Source: Alphaproteobacteria bacterium
GTDB lineage: Bacteria; Pseudomonadota; Alphaproteobacteria; Bin95
NCBI GenBank assembly: GCA_030833925.1
Contig: JAURGE010000015.1
Location: forward strand, 1 to 52,292
Direction: 5' to 3'
DNA length: 52,292 nucleotides
Of the stretch, positions 24,911 to 35,133 are shown piece after piece. Made by a program: the position numbers and the translations under genes. The notes under the pieces were generated by a model, which saw only the letters and a program-made list of their open reading frames with translations, was not told the origin of the DNA and made no database searches. Every line of letters starts with the position of its first letter. Within the stretch, counting starts at the first letter, position 1.

Positions 24911-26068
24911 TTACGCAGAAGGAGGCTCTGCGGAGATAATCCAGCCTCCTCCAAGAACGCGGGTAGTTTGGTTTATGTCGTAAAAAACACAGGCCTGACC
25001 CGGAGCAACACCAAATTGGGGCTCCTCTAAAACAGCAATCAGTCGTCCCTCGTTATTCCGCATCAGCATTGCTTTTTCTAATGGTGCTGCGGATCGCAGT
25101 TTAACAAAGACTTTTGACCCTTCTGGCTTATCTGAACCAAGCCAATTTTCATCAGACAGTAGTACTGTCTTTGCCGCCAATGCGGATCTTGGGCCAACAA
25201 CAACTCGGCGCTCATCCGCTGAAATTTTAACTACATATAAGGGATGCGAACTGCCCCCTATATCGAGACCCCGTCGTTGGCCAACAGTGAAACCGATTAC
25301 CCCCTCATGTTGACCTAATACATTGCCATCCAGGTCAACAATGTCACCTGGTTCAATCGCTCCCGGTCGCAGTTTGGCGACAACATCCTGATAACGGCCA
25401 TTAGGAACAAAACATATATCTTGGCTATCGGGCTTTTCCGCAACTGCCAAGTTAAAGCGATGTGCGTGGGCTCTAGTCTCGGTCTTACTCATCCCACCAA
25501 GAGGGAAACGAAGGTAATCGAGCTGTGCGGGTGTAGTAGCAAAAAGGAAATAACTTTGATCTTTGGCAGGGTCCGCCCCCCGATGTAACTCTGTTCCTTG
25601 GGTGCCTACTTTTCGCTGGACGTAGTGGCCTGTCGCCAGCGCTGATGCGCCAAGATCACGCGCAGTTTCAAGAAGATCTTTGAATTTTACAGTTTGATTG
25701 CAGCGCACGCATGGAATTGGAGTTTCGCCACGCAGATAGCTATCCGCAAAATCATCCATTACGCTTTCTCTAAACCGGCTTTCGTAGTCGAGGACGTAGT
25801 GGGGAATGCCAATACGATCGGCCGCTTTGCGAGCGTCATGGATGTCCTGGCCTGCGCAACATGTTTTACCCGTTGGCACCGCCGCCCCATGGTCATAGAG
25901 CTGCAGAGTCATCCCCACAACGTCATAGCCAGCCTCATGCAACAAAGCTGCGGTAACGGTGCTATCGACGCCTCCGGACATGGCAACAACTACCCGAGAT
26001 TGGTTGGGTTTGCCTGAAAGTCCGAGATCTATTTCTGGGGCAGCGCTCAAAACATCAACCTTTGGCAT
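24911..26068 (-). CDS. mnmA: tRNA-specific 2-thiouridylase
   Basis: 385 aa. Adds sulfur at U34 of tRNAs for Lys, Glu and Gln. It has the PP-loop [18 protein letters not shown] (about residue 28), the catalytic cysteines in [15 protein letters not shown] and [12 protein letters not shown], and [11 protein letters not shown]; the C-terminal beta-barrel is present. The ATG at 26066-26068 overlaps the last 14 bp of prpE. A slightly longer TTG start is possible. Between it and tRNA-Met there is a 213-bp spacer holding the tRNA promoter. Confidence 0.95.
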   Translation of the reverse strand: MPKVDVLSAAPEIDLGLSGKPNQSRVVVAMSGGVDSTVTAALLHEAGYDVVGMTLQLYDHGAAVPTGKTCCAGQDIHDARKAADRIGIPHYVLDYESRFRESVMDDFADSYLRGETPIPCVRCNQTVKFKDLLETARDLGASALATGHYVQRKVGTQGTELHRGADPAKDQSYFLFATTPAQLDYLRFPLGGMSKTETRAHAHRFNLAVAEKPDSQDICFVPNGRYQDVVAKLRPGAIEPGDIVDLDGNVLGQHEGVIGFTVGQRRGLDIGGSSHPLYVVKISADERRVVVGPRSALAAKTVLLSDENWLGSDKPEGSKVFVKLRSAAPLEKAMLMRNNEGRLIAVLEEPQFGVAPGQACVFYDINQTTRVLGGGWIISAEPPSA

Positions 26069-27956
26069 AACCGGCAAGTTTCAAAGCATCTTCAATTTCC
26101 TGAAGAATGACTGGATCGTCGATAGTGGCTGGCATTTTAAACGTTTGGCTGTCTGCTATTTTCTGCATAGCTCCGCGAAGGACTTTGCCTGATCGTGTCT
26201 TAGGAAGCCGCTCTACAACAATTGCCGTTTTAAATGCGGCCACGGGGCCAATTTTTTGACGGATCAGCTGTACGCATTCTCCCTGAATATCTTCGTGGGG
26301 GCGATTGACGCCTGAAGACAAGACAAGAAAACCAATCGGTGATTGACCTTTAAGGTCATCGGCAACACCAACTACTGCACATTCTGCCACATCTGGATGA
26401 CTGGAAAGCACTTCTTCCATCGCTCCTGTAGAAAGACGATGGCCTGCAACGTTTATGATGTCATCAGTTCGCGCCATAACAAATACATAGCCATCCTCGT
26501 CTATGTACCCTGCATCTGCAGTTTCATAATAACCCGGAAAAACAGTAAAATAGGCCTTAAGATAGCGTTCATGAGCGTTCCAAAGTGTTGGGAACGAGCT
26601 AGGGGGCAGTGGTAGTTTTGCGCAGAGTGCTCCTATCTTACCGGGTTCCACCTCGTGACCTCCTTCATCAAGGACGCGTAGGTTCCAGCCTGGAGCTGGT
26701 TTTGTTGGAGACCCATATTTGATTGGTAATATATCAACACCAGCATAGTTGGCTGCGATAGACCAGCCAGTCTCTGTCTGCCACCAATGATCTATAACCG
26801 GAACTTTGAGCTGTTTCTCAGCCCATTGTATCGTATCCGGATCTGAGCGTTCTCCGGCGAGGAAGAGTGTACGAAAACCTGAGAGGTTATAACTCTTGAT
26901 GAGTTTGCCTTCAGGGTCTTCGCGTCTAATAGCCCTAAAAGCTGTCGGCGCGGTGAACAACGCTTTCACATCGTAGTCTTGGATAATCCGCCAAAACACA
27001 CCTGCATCTGGTGTGCCAACCGGCTTCCCTTCAAATAATACCGACGATGCTCCATAAAGCAGTGGCGCATAAACAATATAGCTATGGCCAACAACCCAAC
27101 CAACATCGGATGCCGCCCAATATGTTTCGCCAGGTTCAACGCCGTATATGTGCTTCATCGACCAATATAGAGCAACCATATGGCCACCGTTGTCGCGCAC
27201 TACTCCCTTGGGTTGTCCTGTAGTGCCTGATGTATAAAGAATATAAAGAGGATCTAACGCTGATACTTGGACGCAATCGGCAGGTTCAGCGGTTTTCATT
27301 GCTACATTGTAGTCGATATCGCGCCCAGCAATCATGCTCGCCTCAGCCTGTTCGCGCTGCACAATTACACAATGGTCAGGCTTATGTTTGGAAAGTTCGA
27401 TGGCTCCATCCAACAAAGGTTTGTACTCAACAATACGGCCGGGCTCGATTCCACAAGAGGCGGCTATTATTGCCTTAGCGCCACTATCTTCGATCCGCAC
27501 AGCAAGCTCGCTCGCAGCAAATCCACCAAAAACTACAGAGTGTATTGCCCCGATCCTAGCGCAAGCCAGCATTGCTACGGCTGTCTCAATAATCATCGGC
27601 ATATATATAATCACCCGGTCACCCTTGGTGATACCAAGTTCTTTCAAGACGCCTGCGAATCTTGCTGTTTGGTCTAAAAGCTCTGCATAAGTTATGGCGG
27701 CTTTGCTGTCAGTTATGGGACTGTCGTAGTAAATTGCGACTTGATCACCCCGGCCGGCTTTTACATGGCGGTCAAGTGCGTTGTAGCAGGTATTGGTCTC
27801 TGCACCTCTAAACCAGCGTCTTGGGAATTCAGCATTGTCAGGATCAAGCACGGAGTCCCAGGGCTTGAACCAGTCAATCGCGCTTGCTGCTTCGCCCCAA
27901 AAGCGCTCTGGGTCTTCGATAGACATTCTGTGAAGGTCGTCATAACGAACGCTCAT
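26055..27956 (-). CDS. prpE: Propionyl-CoA synthetase (AMP-forming)
   Basis: 633 aa, typical for PrpE. Activates propionate to propionyl-CoA with ATP. AMP-binding motifs: [58 protein letters not shown], and the regulated Lys in [10 protein letters not shown], the site often acetylated. [20 protein letters not shown] is shared with acetyl-CoA synthetase, so acetate use cannot be excluded. The ATG at 27954-27956 gives [12 protein letters not shown]; a longer reading frame upstream is not conserved. It precedes mnmA with overlapping ends. Confidence 0.9.
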   Translation of the reverse strand: MSVRYDDLHRMSIEDPERFWGEAASAIDWFKPWDSVLDPDNAEFPRRWFRGAETNTCYNALDRHVKAGRGDQVAIYYDSPITDSKAAITYAELLDQTARFAGVLKELGITKGDRVIIYMPMIIETAVAMLACARIGAIHSVVFGGFAASELAVRIEDSGAKAIIAASCGIEPGRIVEYKPLLDGAIELSKHKPDHCVIVQREQAEASMIAGRDIDYNVAMKTAEPADCVQVSALDPLYILYTSGTTGQPKGVVRDNGGHMVALYWSMKHIYGVEPGETYWAASDVGWVVGHSYIVYAPLLYGASSVLFEGKPVGTPDAGVFWRIIQDYDVKALFTAPTAFRAIRREDPEGKLIKSYNLSGFRTLFLAGERSDPDTIQWAEKQLKVPVIDHWWQTETGWSIAANYAGVDILPIKYGSPTKPAPGWNLRVLDEGGHEVEPGKIGALCAKLPLPPSSFPTLWNAHERYLKAYFTVFPGYYETADAGYIDEDGYVFVMARTDDIINVAGHRLSTGAMEEVLSSHPDVAECAVVGVADDLKGQSPIGFLVLSSGVNRPHEDIQGECVQLIRQKIGPVAAFKTAIVVERLPKTRSGKVLRGAMQKIADSQTFKMPATIDDPVILQEIEDALKLAGYAKG

Positions 27957-28117
27957 CGTGCTCCAGCCTGCCGCTATTAATCTATTTGTCCGATATTTAG
28001 GCCGATAAACATACAGAAACAATCAATTGTTAGGTATGCAGTGTTTGACTTGCAGCGAAACGCGCTGTCTCGCAGGATGTCACAGTCAAATGATTCAAAA
28101 ATGCAGGAAACAATTCT

Positions 28118-29032
28118 ATGGGTATCTTGGACGGTAAGGTGGCGTTGGTTACGGGTTCGGGTCGGGGAATAGGGCGTGCAATAGCGCTTGATATGGCTAA
28201 GGCTGGCGCCAAAGTTGTGGTTAATGATTTGGGCGCAGCTCTGGATGGGGGTGAGGGCAGTGCCGGTCCAGCTGAGGAGACAGCGAGAGATATTAGGAGC
28301 GGCGGTGGCGAAGCGACCTTTAGCACAGACAGTGTGTCTGATCCCAAAGGTGCCGCCCGAATGGTTGAAGCAGCGATGGATGAATTTGGTGCTATCGACT
28401 GTGTTGTTAATGTTGCTGGGATACTGAGAGATGGGATGTTCCATCGAATGGAAACGGCCCAATGGCAAGCCGTACTCGATGTGCACCTAAACGGCTGCTT
28501 CAATGTCTCTCGCGCTGCAATCGAGCATATGCGTGAGAAAGGATCTGGTTCCTTCGTACATTTCACTTCTACATCTGGCTTGGTTGGCCAAATTGGCCAG
28601 GCGAACTACGCTGCAGCAAAAATGGGTATCGTTGGCCTTTCGCGAGTTATTGCCATGGAGGGTGCCTCCAAGGGAGTGCGCTCAAACTGTGTTGCACCCT
28701 TTGCTTGGACGCGGATGATTGAGTCGATCCCAATTAAATCAGATGAGCAGGCTCGGGCCTTTGAAGCTTTTCGCACTGGTGCCACTGCTGAGCATGTGGC
28801 ACCGGTCGTGAGCTATCTTTGCAGCGATGCGGCATCTGGAATTAATGGGCAAGTCTTCGGTGTCCGTGGGAATGAAATTTATCTTTTCAACCAGCCAAGA
28901 CCGGTAAAGACTATTCACAATGGTTTAGGTTGGACACATGAAGCTTTGGCTGCGACTGTAGAGCCGGCGATCCGTAATGAACTGACGAGTATTGACGGAA
29001 CAGGCGAGTACTTCTCGTGGGACCCAATCTGA
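28118..29032 (+). CDS. SDR-family oxidoreductase, 3-hydroxyacyl-CoA dehydrogenase (MFE-2) type
   Basis: 304 aa. Classical SDR with cofactor motif ALVTGSGRGIGRAIALDMA (TGxxxGxG), VVVNDLGAALDGG, NVAGILRD, and catalytic Ser with Tyr-x-x-x-Lys in FTSTSGLVGQIGQANYAAAK. The NDLG segment and the C-terminal tail (WTHEALAATVEPAI) resemble the dehydrogenase part of peroxisomal multifunctional enzyme 2, hence a likely 3-hydroxyacyl-CoA substrate. It is divergent from prpE, sharing a 161-bp upstream region. Confidence 0.88.
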   Translation: MGILDGKVALVTGSGRGIGRAIALDMAKAGAKVVVNDLGAALDGGEGSAGPAEETARDIRSGGGEATFSTDSVSDPKGAARMVEAAMDEFGAIDCVVNVAGILRDGMFHRMETAQWQAVLDVHLNGCFNVSRAAIEHMREKGSGSFVHFTSTSGLVGQIGQANYAAAKMGIVGLSRVIAMEGASKGVRSNCVAPFAWTRMIESIPIKSDEQARAFEAFRTGATAEHVAPVVSYLCSDAASGINGQVFGVRGNEIYLFNQPRPVKTIHNGLGWTHEALAATVEPAIRNELTSIDGTGEYFSWDPI

Positions 29033-29069
29033 ATTGAAAATTTAATAGAGGGAGTAGGCGGTGCAGTTT

Positions 29070-29090
29070 AGGCCTGTAATTTGGCCTTTT
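29070..29090 (+). terminator. Weak intrinsic terminator after the SDR gene
   Basis: AGGCC (29070-29074) pairs with GGCCT (29083-29087) around an 8-nt loop and is followed by TTT. It lies about 40 bp after the SDR stop. The stem is short, so confidence is limited. Confidence 0.35.
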
Positions 29091-29209
29091 GTAAGCTGGT
29101 ATTCCTGTTTCAATATGGAAAGCTGCTTTTAGAATAAGCTGCTTTCCTGTCGTGCACGGCCACTCTACGCTGATAAGGCAAAACAGAATTCAAAGAAGAG
29201 CAAGAACTT

Positions 29210-30070
29210 ATGTCTGAGACGTCTTTTAACTCGCTTGCTGATATAATAGCCCACCGATATGGCGAAGGTGTCGTTGGCAAAGGTGACAGTGGGCGTGATA
29301 TGCCTATTGATGATCCGTTGGCCAAATTCATTCTTCGGCGGACACACCGCCGATATACCGATGAGCCCATCTCTGACGAGCTGCTTGATGTCCTCTTCGC
29401 GGCGGCCTTTTCGGCAAGCGCCAAGTCAGACCTTCAGCAGGCTAGCGTTGTTGTGGTTAAGGACAAAGCGAAGCGGCAAGCCATTCAGGAGCTAATCCCA
29501 TCAATGCCGTGGATTGGAAGTGCTGCTGTCTTCATGATTTGGGTTGGTGATAGTCGCCGTATACGTCGAATTTGTGAACACCGCGGAAAACCTTTTGGGA
29601 ATGACCACCTTGATGCGTTCTTGAATGCGGCAGTTGATGCTGCGCTAGCAATGCAAACTTTTACGCTAGCCGCGGAAGCGAAGGGACTTGGCCTCTGTCC
29701 AATAAGTGTTGTTCGTAATCACTTAGACGCTATCAGAGATATTTTAGAATTGCCTCTTTACACATTCCCAGTTGCTGGTCTTTGCGTTGGATGGCCATCC
29801 CAAGAAGGGTTCATCTCGATGCGCCTGCCGCCCAAGGTGACCGTGCACACCGATAGATATGATGATTGGGACCTTGCCGAGGAAGTAGCAGGCTACGATC
29901 AACGTCGTGATGAGAGGTTTTCAATTCCTTCATCCAGTCACCGAATGAATAATGTGTATGGGGAGGCAAAGTTTTATGGTTGGTCTGAAGATAAGGCCCG
30001 CCAAGTCTCAACCGCAGAGAGGGATAATCTGGGGCGATTTGTGCGAGCTCAAGGCATCCGGACGGATTAA
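29210..30070 (+). CDS. Nitroreductase-family FMN oxidoreductase
   Basis: 286 aa. FMN-binding segments ILRRTHRRYTDEPISDELLD near the N-terminus, AAFSASAKSDLQQASVVVVK, and GLGLCPISVVRNH with VAGLCVGWP resemble NfsA-type NAD(P)H-dependent nitroreductases and flavin reductases. The true substrate is likely a quinone, flavin or nitro compound. It is followed after 6 bp by an MFS exporter, so the pair may protect against a toxic compound that one reduces and the other exports. It could also be the reductase for nearby FMN-dependent monooxygenases; that is only a possibility. Confidence 0.87.
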   Translation: MSETSFNSLADIIAHRYGEGVVGKGDSGRDMPIDDPLAKFILRRTHRRYTDEPISDELLDVLFAAAFSASAKSDLQQASVVVVKDKAKRQAIQELIPSMPWIGSAAVFMIWVGDSRRIRRICEHRGKPFGNDHLDAFLNAAVDAALAMQTFTLAAEAKGLGLCPISVVRNHLDAIRDILELPLYTFPVAGLCVGWPSQEGFISMRLPPKVTVHTDRYDDWDLAEEVAGYDQRRDERFSIPSSSHRMNNVYGEAKFYGWSEDKARQVSTAERDNLGRFVRAQGIRTD

Positions 30071-30076
30071 GTTAGA

Positions 30077-31327
30077 GTGAGTTTGGCCCGATGGTTTGGT
30101 GCTCACACAGGCGGGATTGGGCGAGCTTTTGCAAATCAAAATTATCGGATTTACCAGACCGGTAACGCTTTCAGTCTGATTGGAACTTGGGTTCAGAGGG
30201 TTGCTGTAGGGTGGCTCGCATGGGAGTTGACAAGGTCCGGCGCATGGTTGGGCGCGATTGCAGCCGCAGAGCTTGCCCCATCCCTTTTAATGGGACCAAT
30301 AGGCGGGGCCTTTGCTGACCGAATGAGCCGGCTGACACTTTTGAAAATCAACCAATCACTGCTTTGTCTCGTTGCGCTTTCAATGGCGGTTCTTACACTT
30401 GCTGGAGTTATTACACCGTTACTATTGCTGATTTTGAACGCTCTAGCTGGCATAGTTGTCTCATTTGGTCAGCCAGCAAGACTCTCTATGGTGCGGTCTC
30501 TTGTAAAACCGGAAGACCTTCCGGCAGCCGTCGCTACTAATTCAATTTTATGGAACACAGCCCGCTTCATAGGGCCAGCGATTGCTGGCGTGGTAATTGC
30601 TCAGGCTGGTCCCGGTTGGGCCTTTGGGCTTAACGCTGTCTCATATTTATTTTTTCTCTTCGCCCTTCATCGTTTGTTATTACCCAGTTCGGAAGGGAAG
30701 GCAAAACATGGCGGCCTTTTATCAGATATGCGGGAGGGGATTGCCTATGTTGTTAAGCATCCTGGGGTTGGACCAATACTCCTTCTATTAATTGCCAATG
30801 CTATCACGGTTAGACCTTATGTGGAGCTTTTGCCGGGTTTTGCGGACAAGGTTTTTGGTCATGGCGTAGATGGTCTCGCTGCACTAACAGCCTCAGTAGG
30901 AATTGGAGCCATCTTGGCTGGCATTTGGGTTGGCGGCAGAAGCAGTTTTCATGGGCTAACCCGCTTTGCTATCGACGGTGTTTTGCTGCTCGCGCTTTCG
31001 GCAATTTTGTTCGCGGCAACAGAGAATTTTTGGGTTGGGATGATCGGTGCGTCTATCTCAGGTGCTGCAATGGTGATTTCCGGTGTGGCAATGCAGAGCT
31101 TAATTCAGCGTGCTACTGACCCATCGGTCCTATCACGGGTGTTATCTCTCTACGGATTGTGTTTTAGGGCCGGGCCTGCTGCAGGGGCGTTGGCTATGGG
31201 GGTAGCTTCTGAGTTTATAGGTTTGCGAGCCCCTGTGCTTCTAGGCGCCTGCTTATGCCTAGTCGCGTGGGGGTGGTCGAGGATGCGAATGGTGAAGATT
31301 GCAGAGACTTTGGAAAAGGATTTTTAA
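30077..31327 (+). CDS. MFS exporter, enterobactin-exporter-like (MFS_3)
   Basis: 416 aa with about 12 transmembrane helices. The start FANQNYRIYQTGNAFSLIG, then TWVQRVAVGWLAWELT, and GPIGGAFADRMSRLTLL (the loop 2-3 motif) are typical of the EntS/MFS_3 group that exports siderophores and drugs. It starts at GTG, 6 bp after the nitroreductase stop, so it is almost certainly co-expressed. The substrate is unknown. A second member of this group lies at 47.0-48.2 kb. Confidence 0.88.
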   Translation: MSLARWFGAHTGGIGRAFANQNYRIYQTGNAFSLIGTWVQRVAVGWLAWELTRSGAWLGAIAAAELAPSLLMGPIGGAFADRMSRLTLLKINQSLLCLVALSMAVLTLAGVITPLLLLILNALAGIVVSFGQPARLSMVRSLVKPEDLPAAVATNSILWNTARFIGPAIAGVVIAQAGPGWAFGLNAVSYLFFLFALHRLLLPSSEGKAKHGGLLSDMREGIAYVVKHPGVGPILLLLIANAITVRPYVELLPGFADKVFGHGVDGLAALTASVGIGAILAGIWVGGRSSFHGLTRFAIDGVLLLALSAILFAATENFWVGMIGASISGAAMVISGVAMQSLIQRATDPSVLSRVLSLYGLCFRAGPAAGALAMGVASEFIGLRAPVLLGACLCLVAWGWSRMRMVKIAETLEKDF

Positions 31328-31423
31328 CCGGGTCTTTTTCTGCAAGTAGTGCGGTTATGAGCTTTCATTGGTGTAGATACTTCATACTTATTGTTAAACA
31401 AAACCCGCTTGTAATTTCAGTAA

Positions 31424-32311
31424 TTAACGACGGACCCCAACCTTTCTTTCGCGCCATAGAGCGAACAGTCCACTGCATATGACAATGGAACCACCTGCCA
31501 GTGTCCAAAAGTCGGGAATGTGATTGAACACTGCCCATCCTAGGAAAACTGCCCAAACCGGCATCGTGTAGGCAAATGGTTGTAAAGTTGAAGCCGGCGC
31601 GAATTTAAACGCAGCCGGTAATAGAAAGTGCCCGACAGAACCAAGAATTCCAACTGCGGCCAACCATCCCCAAGTTTCAAGTGATGGGCTCTTCCAGAAA
31701 AAGGGCGCCGCTATAGTAAAGCAAATGACCCCAATGCCGGCTGTGTAAAGCGTTGTTGTATCCGGTTGGTCAATACGAGCCACCGCCCGCAATAACACTT
31801 GATAGGTAGCCCATCCAAAAGCACCAGCCAGCGCTAGCAACGAAATGGGGTCAAAAACTCCAGCGCCTGGGCGTATGATTAGCATCACACCCAGAAAACC
31901 TACAGCTACGGCTGTCCATCTTCTTGGCCCTATGCGCTCCCCTAAGAAAATCGCAGCGAGAGCCATAACGATAAGTGGTGAAACGGCTGCAATGGCATGG
32001 ACTTCTGCGAGTGGTAGAAAAGAGAAGGCGACAAGAAACATTGTCATCTCAACAACAAGTACTAGCGTGCGAACAATTTGTAATCGCGGGTTTTTTGAGT
32101 GAGCAGCCTGTCTCAAGCCGCGCCGACTGGCTATCAACGAAGAAAACGTAAGAAAAATCCAAAATCTAACAGCTAATATCTGAGGGGCGGCTAGAGTTTC
32201 CGTCAAATGCTTGGCGACCGCATCCATGCTGGCAAGGACAAACAAAGCAAAGATCATGAGGATTATGCCCAGGGCAGGCCTGTCTTGACCCGTTTGGGCA
32301 TTGCCGATCAT
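31424..32311 (-). CDS. DMT-superfamily EamA transporter
   Basis: 295 aa with ten predicted helices in two EamA repeats (about 15-145 and 155-285). Repeat 1 ends HAIAAVSPLIVMALAAIFLGERIGPRRW and repeat 2 has FAPASTLQPFAYTMPVWAVFLGW. Such proteins export amino acids or other metabolites; RhaT-like and S-adenosylmethionine carriers belong here. It converges with the MFS exporter. The ATG at 32309-32311 gives MIGNAQTGQDRPALG. Confidence 0.88.
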   Translation of the reverse strand: MIGNAQTGQDRPALGIILMIFALFVLASMDAVAKHLTETLAAPQILAVRFWIFLTFSSLIASRRGLRQAAHSKNPRLQIVRTLVLVVEMTMFLVAFSFLPLAEVHAIAAVSPLIVMALAAIFLGERIGPRRWTAVAVGFLGVMLIIRPGAGVFDPISLLALAGAFGWATYQVLLRAVARIDQPDTTTLYTAGIGVICFTIAAPFFWKSPSLETWGWLAAVGILGSVGHFLLPAAFKFAPASTLQPFAYTMPVWAVFLGWAVFNHIPDFWTLAGGSIVICSGLFALWRERKVGVRR

Positions 32312-32607
32312 TTAAGGAACTTTCCTGATTGAATGCTGCTGAAATAAAGATAATTGCAGCTTAAATCCAGAGAAACATAAAAAGGAATTTAAACTAATTT
32401 GGTCTGATATTTTGATGATCGATTATTCGGCTTGCAGGTATTCCTGTTAACTCTTTATTGGATGTTAGCGTCATCACAGATTATTTATTAAACGCAGAAA
32501 TTGTGGATTTTAGACGCGTCGGAGATTCTTAGAAAAAAAGGCCTTCAAGCTTTATAAAATTATTACAAAAATCTAGAATTATGTATAGAAACATACGCTT
32601 ATCATAT
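32312..32607. other. AT-rich gene-free stretch
   Basis: This holds the upstream region of the EamA gene and the approach to the tRNA-Leu promoter. I see no convincing reading frame, RNA gene or strong hairpin in it. Confidence 0.5.
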
Positions 32608-32636
32608 TTGACGACTTAGTTTAGTGATCCTACATT
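32608..32636 (+). promoter_or_regulatory. Promoter of tRNA-Leu
   Basis: TTGACG (32608-32613) and TACATT (32631-32636) are exactly 17 bp apart, a good housekeeping sigma-factor promoter. The start would be near 32643, about 50 bp before the tRNA. Confidence 0.55.
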
Positions 32637-32692
32637 CATCAGATAATATTTGTATGGATGTTGCGGTTCTTTTGCTGTTAAGGTGCAGCTGC

Positions 32693-32777
32693 GCGGGCCT
32701 GGTGGAATAGGTAGACACAACAGACTTAAAATCTGTCGACTTCGGTCGTGCCGGTTCAAGTCCGGCGGTCCGCACCA
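32693..32777 (+). tRNA. tRNA-Leu (anticodon UAA)
   Basis: 85 nt including an encoded CCA. Acceptor GCGGGCC pairs with GGTCCGC; the anticodon arm is ACAGA-CTTAAAA-TCTGT with UAA at 32727-32729; a long variable arm (GACTTCGGTC) marks a class II tRNA; the T-arm is GCCGG-TTCAAGT-CCGGC. All parts fit leucine. It stands alone between EamA and ribokinase genes. Confidence 0.97.
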
Positions 32778-32870
32778 ACTGTTATAATTATCCCCAAATC
32801 TGATAACCGCAAATTAGCAGTGACTCATACTTAGGGCTTACTTGTAAGGCTGAGATCAATTGAGATGAGG

Positions 32871-33794
32871 TCAATTATTTCGGGGTAAGTCGCTTAAAGA
32901 AGCTTCGACAGAACGAAAATCGGGAAGACTTGTTTGCGCTCCAGAAATTAAGCAGGCCTTTCCTGCGGCTACAGAAGCCCACCGGAGAGATTGTTCTAGA
33001 TTATCGCCTGAAGCCAACCTTGCAGCCAACCAGCCCACGAAACAGTCGCCCGCCGCTGTTGTATCAACTGGATCTAATGCCAACGCTGGTACTCTCCAAA
33101 AATTTATAGAATTGGAGGCAAAGGCGCCTTCTTCCCCCAGAGTCAGGATGCATGTCTTTTTGGTCAGCTGAGCAATCTTTTGAGCTGCTTCAATTGGTTG
33201 CTTTTCTTTAAGTTCCAAATTCCTCGCTAAAGTTAAAACCTCGAGCTCGTTACCTATTAAAAAATCAATCAAGCTTAGGGTTTCTAGAGGGACTGCTCCT
33301 GCAGGTGCCAGGTTAAGGATCACTGTTGAGCCTAATGCTTTCGCTCGGTTTATTAACGACCAATTTTCCTTGGCTGGTACTTCCATCTGAAGGACGACTA
33401 TCGTCGTTGGCGTGAGGAGATTGTCTGGTACTTGGGATGCCATGACATGAAGATTAGCACCAGCTGCAACCATTATCTGATTTGCACCACTCGTATCGAC
33501 GCCGATTGCGGCGCAACCGGAGGGTGTGTTCACTCTATTTATTTGAGAGACATCAACGTTAGATTGTATCAAGGAGTTCAGTAATTCTTCAGCAAAAGCG
33601 TCCTTACCAAGGCAACCATGGAAAGTAACCTCTGCACCAGCTCTAGACGCAGCTACTGCCTGATTCGCTCCTTTGCCACCCGGGTGAAACGAGTAATTGA
33701 CTCCTAAAACAGTCTCACCTTCTCTCGGCAACTTTTCTAAAGGAAAAACTAAGTCGGCATTTATTGACCCAAAAACTAGAATTTTTGAATTCAT
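32871..33794 (-). CDS. rbsK: Ribokinase (PfkB family)
   Basis: 307 aa. Phosphorylates ribose to ribose 5-phosphate. Motifs: GSINADLVFPLEKLPREGET at the start, HPGGKGANQAVAASRAGAEV, and the catalytic DTTAAGDCFVGWLAARLASG with its Asp base near residue 245. Other sugar or nucleoside kinases of the family are possible, but the next gene (rpiB) makes pentose use likely. It is 6 bp downstream of rpiB and certainly co-transcribed. No ribose transporter is in the window. Confidence 0.9.
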   Translation of the reverse strand: MNSKILVFGSINADLVFPLEKLPREGETVLGVNYSFHPGGKGANQAVAASRAGAEVTFHGCLGKDAFAEELLNSLIQSNVDVSQINRVNTPSGCAAIGVDTSGANQIMVAAGANLHVMASQVPDNLLTPTTIVVLQMEVPAKENWSLINRAKALGSTVILNLAPAGAVPLETLSLIDFLIGNELEVLTLARNLELKEKQPIEAAQKIAQLTKKTCILTLGEEGAFASNSINFWRVPALALDPVDTTAAGDCFVGWLAARLASGDNLEQSLRWASVAAGKACLISGAQTSLPDFRSVEASLSDLPRNN

Positions 33795-33800
33795 CTTAGT

Positions 33801-34253
33801 TCAATCTGAACTTTCAATTTCCGCTAGTTTTTGAACTCTGCGAACATGTTCTTCTGTTGCATTAAATTTGGCATCAAGAAAGGCATCAACTAAATCACAT
33901 ACAAGCCATGGCCCAATGATTTTTGCCCCAACGCACATCACATTAACATCATCATGCTCCACGCATTGATGTGCACAATGAATGTCATGGACCATCGCTG
34001 ACCTGATGCCCTTAATCTTATTGGTAGCGATAACAGCACCAACGCCTGTCCCACAAACCATAATTCCTCGAAATGCCGTTCCCTCTAAGACTTTCTTGCA
34101 TAAGTCACGCGCGATATCAGGAAAATCAACCGGTTGATCGGTGTATGACCCAACGTCGAGGACTTCGAAGCCTTTCGCCTGGATTGCTTCGATTACCACG
34201 CTTTTCATGGGGAAGCCCGCGTGGTCTGATCCAATCACAATGGTTTTTTTCAT
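33801..34253 (-). CDS. rpiB: Ribose-5-phosphate isomerase B
   Basis: 150 aa. Interconverts ribose 5-phosphate and ribulose 5-phosphate; related LacAB proteins act on galactose or allose phosphates. The N-terminal IVIGSDHAGFPMKS, the active-site Cys67 in GIMVCGTGVGAVIATNK, and IRSAMVHDIHCA are typical. It leads a two-gene unit with the ribokinase, 93 bp downstream of aapP on the same strand. It may be expressed partly from the aap transcript. Confidence 0.92.
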   Translation of the reverse strand: MKKTIVIGSDHAGFPMKSVVIEAIQAKGFEVLDVGSYTDQPVDFPDIARDLCKKVLEGTAFRGIMVCGTGVGAVIATNKIKGIRSAMVHDIHCAHQCVEHDDVNVMCVGAKIIGPWLVCDLVDAFLDAKFNATEEHVRRVQKLAEIESSD

Positions 34254-34346
34254 TTTTTGAAGTTTTTCCGAAAGTGGAGCTATCGCTAGCTTTAAAAATA
34301 TTTAAATTTTTTCACTGTCGATCTTTTAAGCAAGAAAGATAATGAC

Positions 34347-35120
34347 TTAGTGACTTAAAATCTGACTTAGAAAGAGTTTAGTGCGATCGGATTGAGGGTT
34401 GTTAAAGAACTCCTGCGGCGTATTTTGCTCTATAATTTGACCTTCATCCATGAAGATGACCCGATCTGCGACCTGGGATGCGAAGCCCATCTCGTGAGTT
34501 ACGACCAACATTGTCATGCCGCTTTCTGCGAGGTCGACCATCACATCTAGAACTTCTTTGATCATCTCTGGGTCTAATGCGGAGGTTGGTTCATCAAACA
34601 GCATGATTTTTGGTTTCATACAGAGAGAACGCGCTATCGCAACGCGCTGCTGCTGACCTCCTGATAACTGACCTGGAAATTTGTTTGCCTGTTCAGGAAT
34701 TTTAACGCGCTCTAGGTACTCCATTGCAGCTGCCTCAGCTTCCCGTTTTGGCTGCTTACGAACCCAAATTGGGGCCAGAGTGCAATTTTCTAAAACTGTG
34801 AGATGCGGAAAAAGATTGAAAGACTGGAACACCATTCCGACTTCGCTTCTAACCGCGTCTATCTGCTTTAAATCGTTGGTCAAATGAAAACCATCAACGA
34901 CTATCTTTCCTTCTTGGTGCTCTTCTAGACGATTTATGCAGCGGATTAGTGTTGATTTTCCGCTTCCTGAAGGGCCACAAACAACTATGCGTTCACCATG
35001 GTTGACGTCCAGATTGATATCCCGGAGCACATGGAACGAGCCAAACCATTTGTTAAGGCCTTCAATTTTGATAGATGGGCCATTTGGATTTGCATTTTCT
35101 TGATTTTCAGTTGAAGGCAA
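34347..35120 (-). CDS. aapP: General L-amino acid ABC transporter, ATP-binding protein
   Basis: 257 aa. Walker [22 protein letters not shown]-loop [17 protein letters not shown], signature [18 protein letters not shown], Walker [17 protein letters not shown], and H-loop [17 protein letters not shown] are all intact. It powers the polar amino-acid importer. I prefer the TTG at 35118-35120, which is preceded by GGAG and starts 13 bp after the aapM stop; a longer TTG start at 35153 would overlap aapM by 20 bp without a ribosome site. It is the last gene of aapJ-Q-M-P. Confidence 0.95.
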   Translation of the reverse strand: MPSTENQENANPNGPSIKIEGLNKWFGSFHVLRDINLDVNHGERIVVCGPSGSGKSTLIRCINRLEEHQEGKIVVDGFHLTNDLKQIDAVRSEVGMVFQSFNLFPHLTVLENCTLAPIWVRKQPKREAEAAAMEYLERVKIPEQANKFPGQLSGGQQQRVAIARSLCMKPKIMLFDEPTSALDPEMIKEVLDVMVDLAESGMTMLVVTHEMGFASQVADRVIFMDEGQIIEQNTPQEFFNNPQSDRTKLFLSQILSH

Positions 35121-35133
35121 TGCTCTGCTCCAA